From positions 372,001-436,000 of the forward strand of contig OZ244043.1 of assembly GCA_965215215.1 (NCBI GenBank): 64,000 nucleotides of DNA, read 5' to 3'. The translations under genes were made by a program, and so were the position numbers. Shown in pieces: positions 8,810-18,243 of the stretch (positions are counted from its first letter, which is position 1; every line of letters starts with the position of its first letter). Source of the stretch: CALDTK01 sp965215215. GTDB lineage: Bacteria > Bacteroidota > Bacteroidia > Chitinophagales > Saprospiraceae. Below the pieces are notes generated by a model. It did not search any database, was not told the DNA's origin, and was given only the letters and a program-made list of their open reading frames with translations.

Positions 8810-10054
8810 CTAGAAATCGTTAGCGGAGCGACCCAGGAAGGAGAGCGCGCAGCGGAAGCCGACGTAACTCTTCGTCGTGTCTTGGTACTCCCAGTTGCGG
8901 GTGCCGGTCTGCAGGAAGTAGCTGATGTCCTTCCAGCTGCCGCCGCGGATAACCTTGCGCTTGTAGCTCTCCGGATCCTCGTCGGCAGCGTCGTAGCGGA
9001 TGTCCGGGTTGAGGTCGTGGAGGAAGCTGTACGCATTATCGTAGTAAGCGGTGCTGGTCCACTCGGCTACGTTACCGGCCATGTTGTACAGACCGTAATC
9101 GTTGGGGTAGTAAGCGTCGGCTTTCACGGTGTAGAGACCGCCGTCTTCGGGGTAGTTACCGCGACCGGGCTTGAAGTTGGCGAGCAGGCACCCTTTACCG
9201 TTGCGGACGTAGTAGCCGCCCCACGGGAAAGGGGCGAGGTCTTTACCACCGCGAGCGGCGTACTCCCACTCGTGCTCGTAGGGGAGGCGAAAGTCCTCGG
9301 TATTGACGGAGTTCCCTTCGGGGAAGGAGTTCCAAAGATTGGTACGCCAGTAGGAGAAAGCCTTGGCGCCGTGCCAGTTGACGCCAACTACGGGGTAGTC
9401 GTCGAAAGCCGGGTGCCAGAAGTAGTTCCGCGTCATCGGCTCGTTGTACGAGTAGGCGAAATCGCGGATCCAGACTAGGGTATCGGGGTAGACGTTAACG
9501 GTCTTGCGCTCGATGTAAGAGTTGCGCGGGGCACCCGACTTGTCGTGGGCGGCTTGCGACCAATCGTACCACTCGTAGGTATACTGCAACTTGCGGGTAT
9601 CGAACTCCTGCTTACCGGCGAAACGGTCGTCGCCCTGGTAGTATAAGTCTTGGAGCGTTTCGTCGGACCAGTCGATGTCGTACTCCCAGTCGATGCGCTG
9701 CTCGCCGGTGATCTCGTCTTCGTAGAAGTGATCGAGATACGTGTGAGCGATAGAATCCTTGACCCAACCCACGAATTGACGATATTCGTTATTCGTTATC
9801 TCCGTATCGTCCATGTAGAAACCCGCGATCGAGATCGACTTGGGGGTCTGGAGGAAAGTTCCCGAAATATCCTGATCGGAGGCCCCGATGTGGAGCGTAC
9901 CGGAGGGAATGTAGACCATCCCGTACGGGTTGATCCCTTTCCAACTCGGGCGATCTTGGACGCCAGTGAGTTGCCCCGTCTGTTGTGATCCACAAGAGGC
10001 AAGCACGAGGGCTGCAGCGGCTACGGCGGTAATGGAGGTTAGTCGTTGCTTCAT
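8810..10054 (-). CDS. gldK: gliding motility / type IX secretion lipoprotein GldK
   Basis: 414 residues. The ATG at 10054 gives a lipoprotein signal peptide with lipobox LASC (Cys21); the longer open frame would bury it. The mature protein is a formylglycine-generating-enzyme-like (FGE-sulfatase) fold running from GMVYIPSGTLHIG to VIRGGSW and VGFRCALSF. In GldK the fold is structural: with GldN it forms rings attached to the outer membrane in the type IX machine. It is 147 bp downstream of a porP/sprF gene and is the first gene of the gldKLMN set. Confidence 0.96.
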   Translation of the reverse strand: MKQRLTSITAVAAAALVLASCGSQQTGQLTGVQDRPSWKGINPYGMVYIPSGTLHIGASDQDISGTFLQTPKSISIAGFYMDDTEITNNEYRQFVGWVKDSIAHTYLDHFYEDEITGEQRIDWEYDIDWSDETLQDLYYQGDDRFAGKQEFDTRKLQYTYEWYDWSQAAHDKSGAPRNSYIERKTVNVYPDTLVWIRDFAYSYNEPMTRNYFWHPAFDDYPVVGVNWHGAKAFSYWRTNLWNSFPEGNSVNTEDFRLPYEHEWEYAARGGKDLAPFPWGGYYVRNGKGCLLANFKPGRGNYPEDGGLYTVKADAYYPNDYGLYNMAGNVAEWTSTAYYDNAYSFLHDLNPDIRYDAADEDPESYKRKVIRGGSWKDISYFLQTGTRNWEYQDTTKSYVGFRCALSFLGRSANDF

Positions 10055-10133
10055 CTTAGGTCCGAGTTTTCGGAGTTGTCTCAGCGTACTGCCCGGCTGA
10101 TGGGCTGGATAAAAACTGGCTTGCGGTACAGAA

Positions 10134-10153
10134 AGGAGGCGGTGAGGCCTCCT
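10134..10153 (-). repeat. hairpin in the porP-gldK gap
   Basis: AGGAGGC (10134-10140) pairs with GCCTCCT (10147-10153), loop 6 nt. On the minus strand it is followed by TTTCTGT, a weak T-rich run, so partial termination between porP and gldK is possible. Confidence 0.4.
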
Positions 10154-10201
10154 CAAGGTCAACTTCAAGCTTGTGGCAAGAAGTATACCTAATCTGGTAT
10201 G

Positions 10202-11197
10202 TCACAGTCGGGGGTTAAAGATTACGGGCGGCAATTTGCCTTTTCCAATAGGTGTATCGAGCGTGTATCGGAGCACTAATTCGTGCGAACCGTCGTGCGC
10301 ACGCTCTAACTCGGAGAGTCCGTAGTCGTAAGAATACGCCAACGCCAACGAGTTAGATGACCGCCAGCCGACCTGACCGCTTACTGCATCGATCGTGTTG
10401 GCGCTGTAGCCCCTAAACGCGGCCCCAAATCCGATATTGCGGTTATACCATAGCATGCTCCCGAGCTGCGCCTGCCAAACGGACGCATCCGTTTGGGCGA
10501 TACCAGTTACCTGTAGATCGATCAGCTCCGCGAGAGGTAATACGGTCATGGCGTACAGAAGGGTACTACGCGGGAAAACTCGGTCGAGTCCCTCCCAGTT
10601 GATACGAGGCTCGAGCGCGTTTACCACCGCGATCCCGACGGAGGTCTCGCGCCAAACTAACTCCAAACCCACGTCGGCCCCGATTCCGGCGGACGAGGTG
10701 GTGCTGTTGGCCAAAATCGGATCTTGGTGGTCGACCCCATTGCCCTCGTACACCCCGCCCGGTGTGCGTAGGGTACGCGAATCGAGGTTGGCGTTACGCC
10801 AGGAGATGCCCGCGCCGAGCGAGAGCAAGAACTCCTCGGTGTTCAAGATTTGGTACGAGAAGGCTCCGCGGATCTCCGTGGATCGCTGGGCTCCGATCAC
10901 GTCTCGTTCCAGACCGAGGGAGACCCCGCCGCGCGCGATGTAAACCGGTGCGCCGAGGGTAACCTGTGTCGTCGTCGGTGATCCGGGCAGGTCCACCCAC
11001 TGTCTGCGGAGGGCGCCGGTGGCCTCGAGCGAGTAGAGATTAGCGGAAGCGGCCGGGTTAAAACGCACCGGGTTCAGGTGCCACAGCGAGTGCTGCGGCC
11101 ACGATTGTGCGGTCGCCCGCTCCGGGAAGATCGCCGCTTGCGCTAAAACGATCCCCAACAGTACCACAACGCCCTGGGCGCTAGTCGGTCGTGGCAT
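10202..11197 (-). CDS. PorP/SprF family type IX secretion protein
   Basis: 331 residues with a signal peptide ending near ATAQ (about residue 31), then the family start SWPQHSLWHLNPVRFNPAASANLYSLEATGALRRQW and repeated aromatic beta-strand segments; the tail ends VLRYTLDTPIGKGKLPPVIFNPRL. PorP proteins adjacent to gldK are a common arrangement in this phylum, and PorP is tied to anchoring the type IX machine or type B cargo at the outer membrane. Its start overlaps the end of the upstream methyltransferase gene by 17 bp. It is only distantly similar to the paralogue at 1976-3052. Confidence 0.88.
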   Translation of the reverse strand: MPRPTSAQGVVVLLGIVLAQAAIFPERATAQSWPQHSLWHLNPVRFNPAASANLYSLEATGALRRQWVDLPGSPTTTQVTLGAPVYIARGGVSLGLERDVIGAQRSTEIRGAFSYQILNTEEFLLSLGAGISWRNANLDSRTLRTPGGVYEGNGVDHQDPILANSTTSSAGIGADVGLELVWRETSVGIAVVNALEPRINWEGLDRVFPRSTLLYAMTVLPLAELIDLQVTGIAQTDASVWQAQLGSMLWYNRNIGFGAAFRGYSANTIDAVSGQVGWRSSNSLALAYSYDYGLSELERAHDGSHELVLRYTLDTPIGKGKLPPVIFNPRL

Positions 11198-12029
11198 AGG
11201 AGGGGGATTTCGTAGAGAGGTAATTTTCGGCTTCGGGCGATCTACTCACTACGTAGTACGCAGCCGTGCTAACGAGGTCACGTAAATAGGGAATACGCGC
11301 CAGGAAAGAAAACTGTTCGCGCGCCTCGATCCCAAACTTCAGGTTGTAAATCGGGTTGGTCAGCCAGATGACGCGCCGGTCGATTCGTAACCCGGAAGCG
11401 CGCACGATGCGCTCGAAGCGCTGAATCGATATTCCGGTCCGTCGAATGTTCTCGAGCTCGGTACGTACCGCGTCCCGTTCGCCCGAACGGCGAACGTAGT
11501 CCCTGTACATCGCCGGGGGCAGCAAGTGCACCCAGGGCATCTTGCTCACGCGCTTCGCCCTCGCGATCTGCTGGTGGCCCCCGAAGGGCATCATCCAGGG
11601 TGGGAACCCGAAGAAAATGCGCCCCCCCGGTGCCAGAAACTCCACGAGCCTCGGCATAATCCGTTCTTGGTGTGGGATATGCTCGATTACATCTTTGAGG
11701 ACGATCAGATCGAAGCCCCGCGGCTCGAGCGCACGGGGATCGACCTCGTATATATCCTCGCTCACGATCCGCGCCCGACCGAGCGCAATCGGGCCGGCGA
11801 GGTTGTGACGAGCGAGTTTCGCCCGCGCATCCATGAGCTCGATTCCTACGCCCTCGTGACCGGCGTCGAGGAAAGCCTGGAGTACCCCGCCCTCCGCGCA
11901 GCCGACCTCCAGTACGCGCCAAGGTTTAGCCGCCCGCACGTGGGACGCCACGAGGGGCCCGATGTACGCACGCCCGGTCTCGCGCTGCATATCGAAGTAT
12001 CGAGCCTTATCTGTGTGAAAATCAAACAT
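11181..12029 (-). CDS. class I SAM-dependent methyltransferase
   Basis: 282 residues. SAM-binding motif I is VLEVGCAEGGVL (about residues 39-50), followed by an acidic loop VGIELMD and the post-motif FDLIVLKDVIEHI, the pattern of type 11 methyltransferases. The tail (RVIWLTNPIYNLKFGIEAREQF) resembles small-molecule or sugar-modifying members. Substrate unknown. Its 3' end overlaps porP by 17 bp, so the two are translationally linked and it may be the first gene of the gld operon; whether this has meaning for secretion is unclear. The 337 bp before it contains two inverted repeats and no gene. Confidence 0.85.
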   Translation of the reverse strand: MFDFHTDKARYFDMQRETGRAYIGPLVASHVRAAKPWRVLEVGCAEGGVLQAFLDAGHEGVGIELMDARAKLARHNLAGPIALGRARIVSEDIYEVDPRALEPRGFDLIVLKDVIEHIPHQERIMPRLVEFLAPGGRIFFGFPPWMMPFGGHQQIARAKRVSKMPWVHLLPPAMYRDYVRRSGERDAVRTELENIRRTGISIQRFERIVRASGLRIDRRVIWLTNPIYNLKFGIEAREQFSFLARIPYLRDLVSTAAYYVVSRSPEAENYLSTKSPSYATTD

Positions 12030-12131
12030 GTATCAAAACAGAAGCGCAACGTAAATATGAGCACGAATTGGGAAAGGGAGTTAACGGCACCCAGGGATCC
12101 GCGTACACCGGGACGGTTGTTTGCAACAAAG

Positions 12132-12180
12132 AAACACAAAATGTTTCCACAAACTTGCGCGTTGTAAACATTTTGTGTTT
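12132..12180. repeat. 15-bp perfect inverted repeat
   Basis: AAACACAAAATGTTT (12132-12146) and AAACATTTTGTGTTT (12166-12180) are exact reverse complements with a 19-nt loop; the flanks continue to pair imperfectly (AAAG/CTT side). It is AT-rich in a GC-rich setting. Could be a cruciform, an operator or an RNA hairpin. Confidence 0.7.
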
Positions 12181-12300
12181 TCTTAGCCCTGCGAAAGATT
12201 GCGGAACCTCGCCCAGCGCCTTACGCATCTACCGGCTCACTCCCCCGACGGGCGTTACCGGTTGCCACAAAGAATCATAGTTGTTTCTCATTTCAGTGCA

Positions 12301-12324
12301 GGTCGGAGAGCTAGCTCTCCGACC
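12301..12324. terminator. perfect palindrome, probable terminator of ettA
   Basis: A fully self-complementary 24-bp palindrome centred on GCTAGC: stem GGTCGGAGAG, loop CTAG. It lies 43 bp past the ettA stop. The T-rich exit (TCTCTTT) is on the plus strand; the minus-strand exit is not T-rich, so termination of ettA is only probable. Confidence 0.5.
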
Positions 12325-12366
12325 TCTCTTTACGACGTGAAGCTCACCCGCCCGAAATCCTCGTGG

Positions 12367-14049
12367 TCAGACGCGGTTGATGACGTTCTTGAACCGTGGC
12401 CGGCGGGGCTGCACGTCTCCGAGTCGCGCCTTTTTCGCCTCCTCGTACTCGCTGAAGTTCCCCTCGAAGAACACCACCTCGGAGTCGCCCTCGAAGGCCA
12501 GTACGTGTGTAGCGAGGCGGTCCATGAACCACCTGTCGTGACTTATCAGAAGTACGGTCCCGGCGAAGCTCTCGAGCGCATCCTCCAGCGCACGCAGGGT
12601 ATTAACGTCCAGGTCGTTGGTCGGCTCGTCCAACAGTAGCACGTTGCCGCCCTCCTTGAGCGTCATCGCGAGGTGAACCCGGTTGCGCTCACCCCCGGAA
12701 AGCAGCCCGATCTTTTTTTGCTGGTCCGGTCCGGCGAAGTTGAACCGGCTGAGGTACGCCCTCGCGTTGAGCTCCCGGTCGCCGAGCTTGACGAATTCGT
12801 TGCCCTCCGAGACGGCCTCGAAGATCGACTTGTCCCCGGTTAGCGCCGCGTGCGATTGGTCCACGTAGCTCAGCTCCACGGTATCCCCGACCTCGACCTC
12901 GCCCCCGTCGGGGGTCTCCTCGCCGGTCACGATCCGAAACAGCGTCGATTTACCCACCCCGTTCGCGCCGATAATACCCACGATCGCGGAGCGGGGGACG
13001 CTGAGGTCGAGGTCTTCGAAGAGAAGTTGATCGCCGTAGGACTTGCTGAGGCCCTTGACCTCGATGATCGTGTCCCCCAACCGCGGACCGGGCGGGATGT
13101 AGAGCTCCAGCTTTTGCTCGCGCTCCCTACCCTCTTCACCGGCTAGCTTATCGTAAGCGCTCAGGCGCGCCTTACTCTTGGCCTGCCGGGCCTTGGGCGC
13201 CATACGGACCCACTCCAGTTCACGCTCGAGCTGCCTGCGTCGTTTCGACTCCGAACGTTCCTCCTGCTCGAGCCGCTGCGTTTTTTGCTCCAACCAGCTC
13301 GAGTAGTTGCCCTTCCAGGGAATCCCTTCCCCGCGATCGAGCTCGAGGATCCAACCGGCCACGTTATCGAGGAAGTACCGGTCGTGCGTCACGGCGATCA
13401 CCGTACCCTTGAAGGCTCGTAGGTACTGCTCCAACCACTGTACACTCTCGGCGTCGAGGTGGTTGGTCGGCTCGTCGAGCAGGAGCACGTCCGGATCGCC
13501 GAGCAGCAAGCGCGCCAAGGCTACCCTGCGGCGTTCACCCCCCGAGAGCACCTCGATCCGCTTTTCGGGATCGGGGCAGCGCAGGGCCTCCATGGCCGTT
13601 TCCACCCGGTTTTCCACTTCCCAACCGCCGAGCCGATCCAACTCGTCGGTCAGCTCCCCCTGACGTTCGATGAGCTTGGTCATCTCCTCGTCGGACATCG
13701 GCTCCGCGAACTTGTCGTTGACCTCCTCGTACTCCCGCAGCAGCGCGTAAAGCGCGCCGAGTCCCTCTTCGACCGTCTGCTTGACCGTCTTGTCTTCCTC
13801 GAGCTGGGGCTCCTGGTGGAGGAAGCCGATCTTGTACTCGCCGTCGAAGCGGAGGTCTCCCTGAAAGTTGGTGTCCTCCCCGCTGATGATGCGCAGCACG
13901 GAAGATTTACCGGACCCGTTGAGTCCGAGTATCCCGATCTTAGCCCCGTAGAAGAAGCTCAGGTTGATGTTCTTGAGGATCTGCTTGCGCCCCCCGTCAA
14001 CGAACTTGTTGACGCGCGACATGGAGAATATTATTTTTTCGTCGGCCAT
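12367..14049 (-). CDS. ettA: energy-dependent translational throttle protein EttA (ABC-F ATPase)
   Basis: 560 residues, two ABC domains and no membrane segment. First domain: Walker A GLNGSGKSS (near 43), signature LSGGERRRVAL, Walker B VLLLDEPTNHLD. Second: Walker A GANGVGKST (near 363), signature LSGGERNRVHL, Walker B VLLLDEPTNDLD. The 'arm' and linker (about 240-320, charged, ending QKLELYIPPGPRLGD) match EttA. It binds the ribosomal E site and gates entry into elongation according to the ATP/ADP ratio. Its promoter (14055-14085) puts the ATG 5 nt after the -7 box, so the mRNA may be leaderless. Confidence 0.96.
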   Translation of the reverse strand: MADEKIIFSMSRVNKFVDGGRKQILKNINLSFFYGAKIGILGLNGSGKSSVLRIISGEDTNFQGDLRFDGEYKIGFLHQEPQLEEDKTVKQTVEEGLGALYALLREYEEVNDKFAEPMSDEEMTKLIERQGELTDELDRLGGWEVENRVETAMEALRCPDPEKRIEVLSGGERRRVALARLLLGDPDVLLLDEPTNHLDAESVQWLEQYLRAFKGTVIAVTHDRYFLDNVAGWILELDRGEGIPWKGNYSSWLEQKTQRLEQEERSESKRRRQLERELEWVRMAPKARQAKSKARLSAYDKLAGEEGREREQKLELYIPPGPRLGDTIIEVKGLSKSYGDQLLFEDLDLSVPRSAIVGIIGANGVGKSTLFRIVTGEETPDGGEVEVGDTVELSYVDQSHAALTGDKSIFEAVSEGNEFVKLGDRELNARAYLSRFNFAGPDQQKKIGLLSGGERNRVHLAMTLKEGGNVLLLDEPTNDLDVNTLRALEDALESFAGTVLLISHDRWFMDRLATHVLAFEGDSEVVFFEGNFSEYEEAKKARLGDVQPRRPRFKNVINRV

Positions 14050-14054
14050 GCGGG

Positions 14055-14085
14055 CAAACCTACGGCCGCGCTAACCCTTCCCCAA
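14055..14085 (-). promoter_or_regulatory. promoter of ettA, near-leaderless
   Basis: Minus strand: TTG, 20-nt spacer, TAGGTTTG, then 5 nt to the ATG. Perfect match to the TAnnTTTG -7 box. Because transcription in this promoter class starts a few bases after the box, the transcript would begin at or next to the start codon. Confidence 0.65.
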
Positions 14086-14109
14086 CGGTTCCGCCCTCGT
14101 CCGCTAAAC

Positions 14110-14478
14110 TCAGTTGTCGAAACCGAAGGCGTCTTTCCGCCAAAAGATTTGGTGCTCCGTGTCCACCGGCACGATCACCGTTACGATGTCGAAGTAGAAC
14201 GGACCGTCGTAACGGGCCTCCTGCATGTACCGCCCGGCGGCGGCCATGATCAACCCCTGCTTCTTCCTGGTTACGGCAGCCTGCGCACCGCCGTGGTTCG
14301 GGTACCGGCGGGTCTTGACCTCGACGAAGCGCAGGCTATTCCCGTAGCTGATCACCGAGTCGATCTCGGCGCGCCCCCACCGGTAGTTCCGCACCAAAAC
14401 TTCCGCCCCGACCCGTCGGAAGAACGCTGCCGCCAAATCTTCGCCCCGGCGACCTAACGTTATGTGCTTTGCGGTCAT
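14110..14478 (-). CDS. YraN/UPF0102 family nuclease-fold protein
   Basis: 122 residues from the ATG at 14478, chosen because MTAKHITLGRRGEDLAAAFF is the family's normal N-terminus (the open frame runs further up). Holliday-junction-resolvase-like nuclease fold with the usual residues: GRRGEDLA near the start, EIDSV (Asp) and FVEVKTR (Glu-x-Lys) in the core. Function in the cell is not established for the family. Divergent from pgi, with 43 bp between the starts; ettA follows 60 bp downstream but has its own promoter. Confidence 0.9.
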   Translation of the reverse strand: MTAKHITLGRRGEDLAAAFFRRVGAEVLVRNYRWGRAEIDSVISYGNSLRFVEVKTRRYPNHGGAQAAVTRKKQGLIMAAAGRYMQEARYDGPFYFDIVTVIVPVDTEHQIFWRKDAFGFDN

Positions 14479-14521
14479 CGGCGGTCGGCTACATTCACCG
14501 CCCAAGCTAGCACACCCCCTT

Positions 14522-15835
14522 ATGGCCCGTATCACTTTGGACGCTACCCACCTCGAGGCATTCCTCAATCCGGAGGAGCTCGACTACCTCCAACCCCTCG
14601 TCGAGGTGGCCGACAAGCGGCTACTCGTCGGCCACGAGGGCGCCGGTTCGGAGTACAACGGCTGGGTAGGGCTACCCGACGACTACGACCGGGAGGAGTA
14701 CGCGCGGATCCAACAGCTAGCCGCCCGACTCCGTAACGAGATCGAGGTACTCGTGGTCATCGGCATCGGGGGCAGCTACCTCGGGACGCGCGCGGCGGTG
14801 CACGCGCTCACGGATAGTTTTAGCGACAGCCAGACCAAACGACGGCGGGGCGCCCCGCAGGTCGTGTTCGCCGGTACGCAACTCAGTCCGCGTTACCACA
14901 CGCACCTGCTCACGTACCTGGAGGGCAAGGAGTTCGCGATCAACGTGATCTCCAAATCCGGCACCACCACCGAGCCGGCGCTCGCCTTCCGGCTGCTGCG
15001 CAAGGAGCTCGAGAAACGCCACGGAGCCGACGGAGCGAAGGGGCGTATAGTCGCCACCACCGACGCGGAGCGCGGCAAACTCTTCGAGCTGGCTAAAGCC
15101 AAAGGGTACGAGCGGTTCGTGGTGCCGGACAACGTCGGTGGGCGCTACTCCGTGCTCACCGCCGTAGGACTGTTCCCGCTCGCCGTGGCGGGCATCGATA
15201 CGGACGGATTGCTCGCGGGGGCGAAGGAGGCACTAGCGGATGCGAGCGCGCCGTTCGCCGACAACGCCTGCCTCCGCTACGCGGCGATCCGGCACGCCCT
15301 GTACCAACGCGGCAAAGTGATCGAGCTCTTCGTGGCCTACGATCCGCGGTTCCAGTACGTAGCGGAGTGGTGGAAGCAGCTTTTCGGCGAGAGCGAGGGC
15401 AAGGACCACAAGGCGCTCTACCCGGCCTCGGCGCAGTTCACGACCGACCTGCACAGCCTCGGTCAGTACATACAAGACGGCCGCCGCCACCTGTTCGAAA
15501 CGGTGGTGCGGGAGACCACTACCTCCTACGATCTCGGTATCGAGCGCGTGGAGGGAGATCCAGATGGCCTCAACTACCTGGCCGGCAAGGATATGCAATT
15601 CGTGAACGAGAAGGCCGCCGAGGGGACGCTCGCCGCACACGAAGACGGCGGAGTGCCGAGCGTGCTGCTCGAAATGCCGGAGCTCGACGCGGCCGGACTC
15701 GGGTACCTCTTCTACTTCTTCGAGCGTGCCTGCGGGGTAAGCGCCTACCTACTGGGCGTCAACCCCTTCGACCAACCCGGCGTAGAGGCGTACAAATCGA
15801 ACATGTTCAAATTGCTCGGCAAACCAGGTGCGTGA
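14522..15835 (+). CDS. pgi: glucose-6-phosphate isomerase
   Basis: 437 residues, the shorter (Bacillus-type) form. Interconverts glucose-6-phosphate and fructose-6-phosphate in the cytoplasm. Seen: the sugar-phosphate segment VLVVIGIGGSYLGTRA, the NVISKSGTTTEPALAFR loop, the catalytic region of FGESEGKDHKALYPAS, and the C-terminal NPFDQPGVEAYK motif. The ATG at 14522 (MARITLDATHLEAFL) is preferred to an in-frame ATG 60 bp upstream that would run into the yraN start region. Its end overlaps the next gene by 8 bp, so the two are probably co-translated. Confidence 0.96.
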   Translation: MARITLDATHLEAFLNPEELDYLQPLVEVADKRLLVGHEGAGSEYNGWVGLPDDYDREEYARIQQLAARLRNEIEVLVVIGIGGSYLGTRAAVHALTDSFSDSQTKRRRGAPQVVFAGTQLSPRYHTHLLTYLEGKEFAINVISKSGTTTEPALAFRLLRKELEKRHGADGAKGRIVATTDAERGKLFELAKAKGYERFVVPDNVGGRYSVLTAVGLFPLAVAGIDTDGLLAGAKEALADASAPFADNACLRYAAIRHALYQRGKVIELFVAYDPRFQYVAEWWKQLFGESEGKDHKALYPASAQFTTDLHSLGQYIQDGRRHLFETVVRETTTSYDLGIERVEGDPDGLNYLAGKDMQFVNEKAAEGTLAAHEDGGVPSVLLEMPELDAAGLGYLFYFFERACGVSAYLLGVNPFDQPGVEAYKSNMFKLLGKPGA

Positions 15836-17042
15836 GGGCGAACGGCCCCAGGCCCCGAAGCCGTACCCCGCGCTGTTGAGGGCGGTCGCAGACGGACTCG
15901 ACGAAGTGTTCGGACGCAGATTTTACGCCGACCGCGTAGTGGCGCATCTACTGAAACGGGACAGGCGGTGGGGCTCGCGCGACCGGGCCTTCGTCGCTGA
16001 GACGCTCTACGATTGCGTGCGCTGGTGGCGCCTGCTCTGCTACCTGGCCGAGTCGGACGTACCGGAGCGGGTGATCTCGGCGTACTGGACTTGGAAGTTC
16101 GACGAAGCGCTACGCGCCGATGGGTTTCGGCCGGTTTCGCCCGCGCACGTTAAACACGCCCTGATCGACGCCGGTCGGGACCGTGCGCTCCTGGAGAGCA
16201 TCCCCGACTGGCTCGACGCCCGCGGCGCCGAGGAGCTGGGGTCACGCTGGTCCGACGAGCTGGCGGCACTCAACCAACCCGCGGACGTGTACCTCCGCGT
16301 GAATACGCTCAAGGGCGGCCGGCAAGCCCTCAAAGACGAACTCGAGGGCGAGGGTGTGTCGCTCCGCTTCGAACAGCGGGGGGAGGATGCCCTGCGCGTC
16401 GTTGAGCGACGCAACCTCTGGCAAACCGCCGCCTTCAAAGCGGGGCGTTTCGAAGTGCAGGACCTCGCCTCGCAGCAGGTCGCACCCGCCCTCGACGTCG
16501 CGCCGGGTATGCTCGTGGTCGATGCGTGCGCGGGCGCGGGTGGGAAATCCCTTCACCTCGCAGCGCTCATGCAAAACAAAGGCCGGCTCATCGCCATGGA
16601 CGCCGAGGAGGTAAAGCTCGCCGAACTCAAGCGAAGGGCCCGACGCGGCGGGATCTCCAACCTCGACATCAGGCCCCTGACGCCCGGCAACAAAGTAGTG
16701 AAGCGACTGACGGGACGGGCGGATCGCGTCCTGCTGGACGTACCCTGCTCGGGACTCGGCGTGCTGAGGCGCAACCCGGACGCAAAGTGGAAGCTCAGTC
16801 CGGAGTTCCTCGAACGCGTTAGGGGTTGGCAACACGACATCCTGCGTTCTTACTCCCGGATGGTGAAGCCTGGGGGCAAGCTCGTCTACGCTACCTGTAG
16901 CGTGTTGCCGAGTGAGGGTTCCGAACAGGTAGCCGGGTTTCTCGAAGCCGCCGAAGCGACCTGGACGCTCGCCCGTGAGGAGCGCTACGAGCCGAGCCAG
17001 GGATACGACGGATTTTACGTCGCACAGCTCACGCTCGATTAA
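15828..17042 (+). CDS. RsmB/NOP-family rRNA (cytosine-5) methyltransferase
   Basis: 404 residues, GTG start overlapping the pgi stop by 8 bp. N-terminal helical NusB-like part (residues 1-140), then a Rossmann methyltransferase domain: SAM motif VVDACAGAGGKSLHLAALM, then LLDVPCSGLGVLRRNPDAKW with the Cys that helps release product, and LVYATCSVLPSEG with the catalytic Cys. It makes 5-methylcytosine in rRNA (16S C967 for E. coli RsmB); the exact base here is not certain. Convergent with the DUF4382 gene, 7 bp apart, with no terminator visible between. Confidence 0.9.
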   Translation: MREGERPQAPKPYPALLRAVADGLDEVFGRRFYADRVVAHLLKRDRRWGSRDRAFVAETLYDCVRWWRLLCYLAESDVPERVISAYWTWKFDEALRADGFRPVSPAHVKHALIDAGRDRALLESIPDWLDARGAEELGSRWSDELAALNQPADVYLRVNTLKGGRQALKDELEGEGVSLRFEQRGEDALRVVERRNLWQTAAFKAGRFEVQDLASQQVAPALDVAPGMLVVDACAGAGGKSLHLAALMQNKGRLIAMDAEEVKLAELKRRARRGGISNLDIRPLTPGNKVVKRLTGRADRVLLDVPCSGLGVLRRNPDAKWKLSPEFLERVRGWQHDILRSYSRMVKPGGKLVYATCSVLPSEGSEQVAGFLEAAEATWTLAREERYEPSQGYDGFYVAQLTLD

Positions 17043-17049
17043 CCACAGG

Positions 17050-18243
<1,194 letters not shown>

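Larger units (their letters stand above)
12030..12366. other. intergenic region, 337 bp, with two inverted repeats
   Basis: No convincing gene. It lies downstream of ettA and upstream of the methyltransferase (both minus). It holds a 15-bp perfect inverted repeat (12132-12180) and a 24-bp perfect palindrome (12301-12324). No promoter match is clear for the methyltransferase. Confidence 0.6.
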
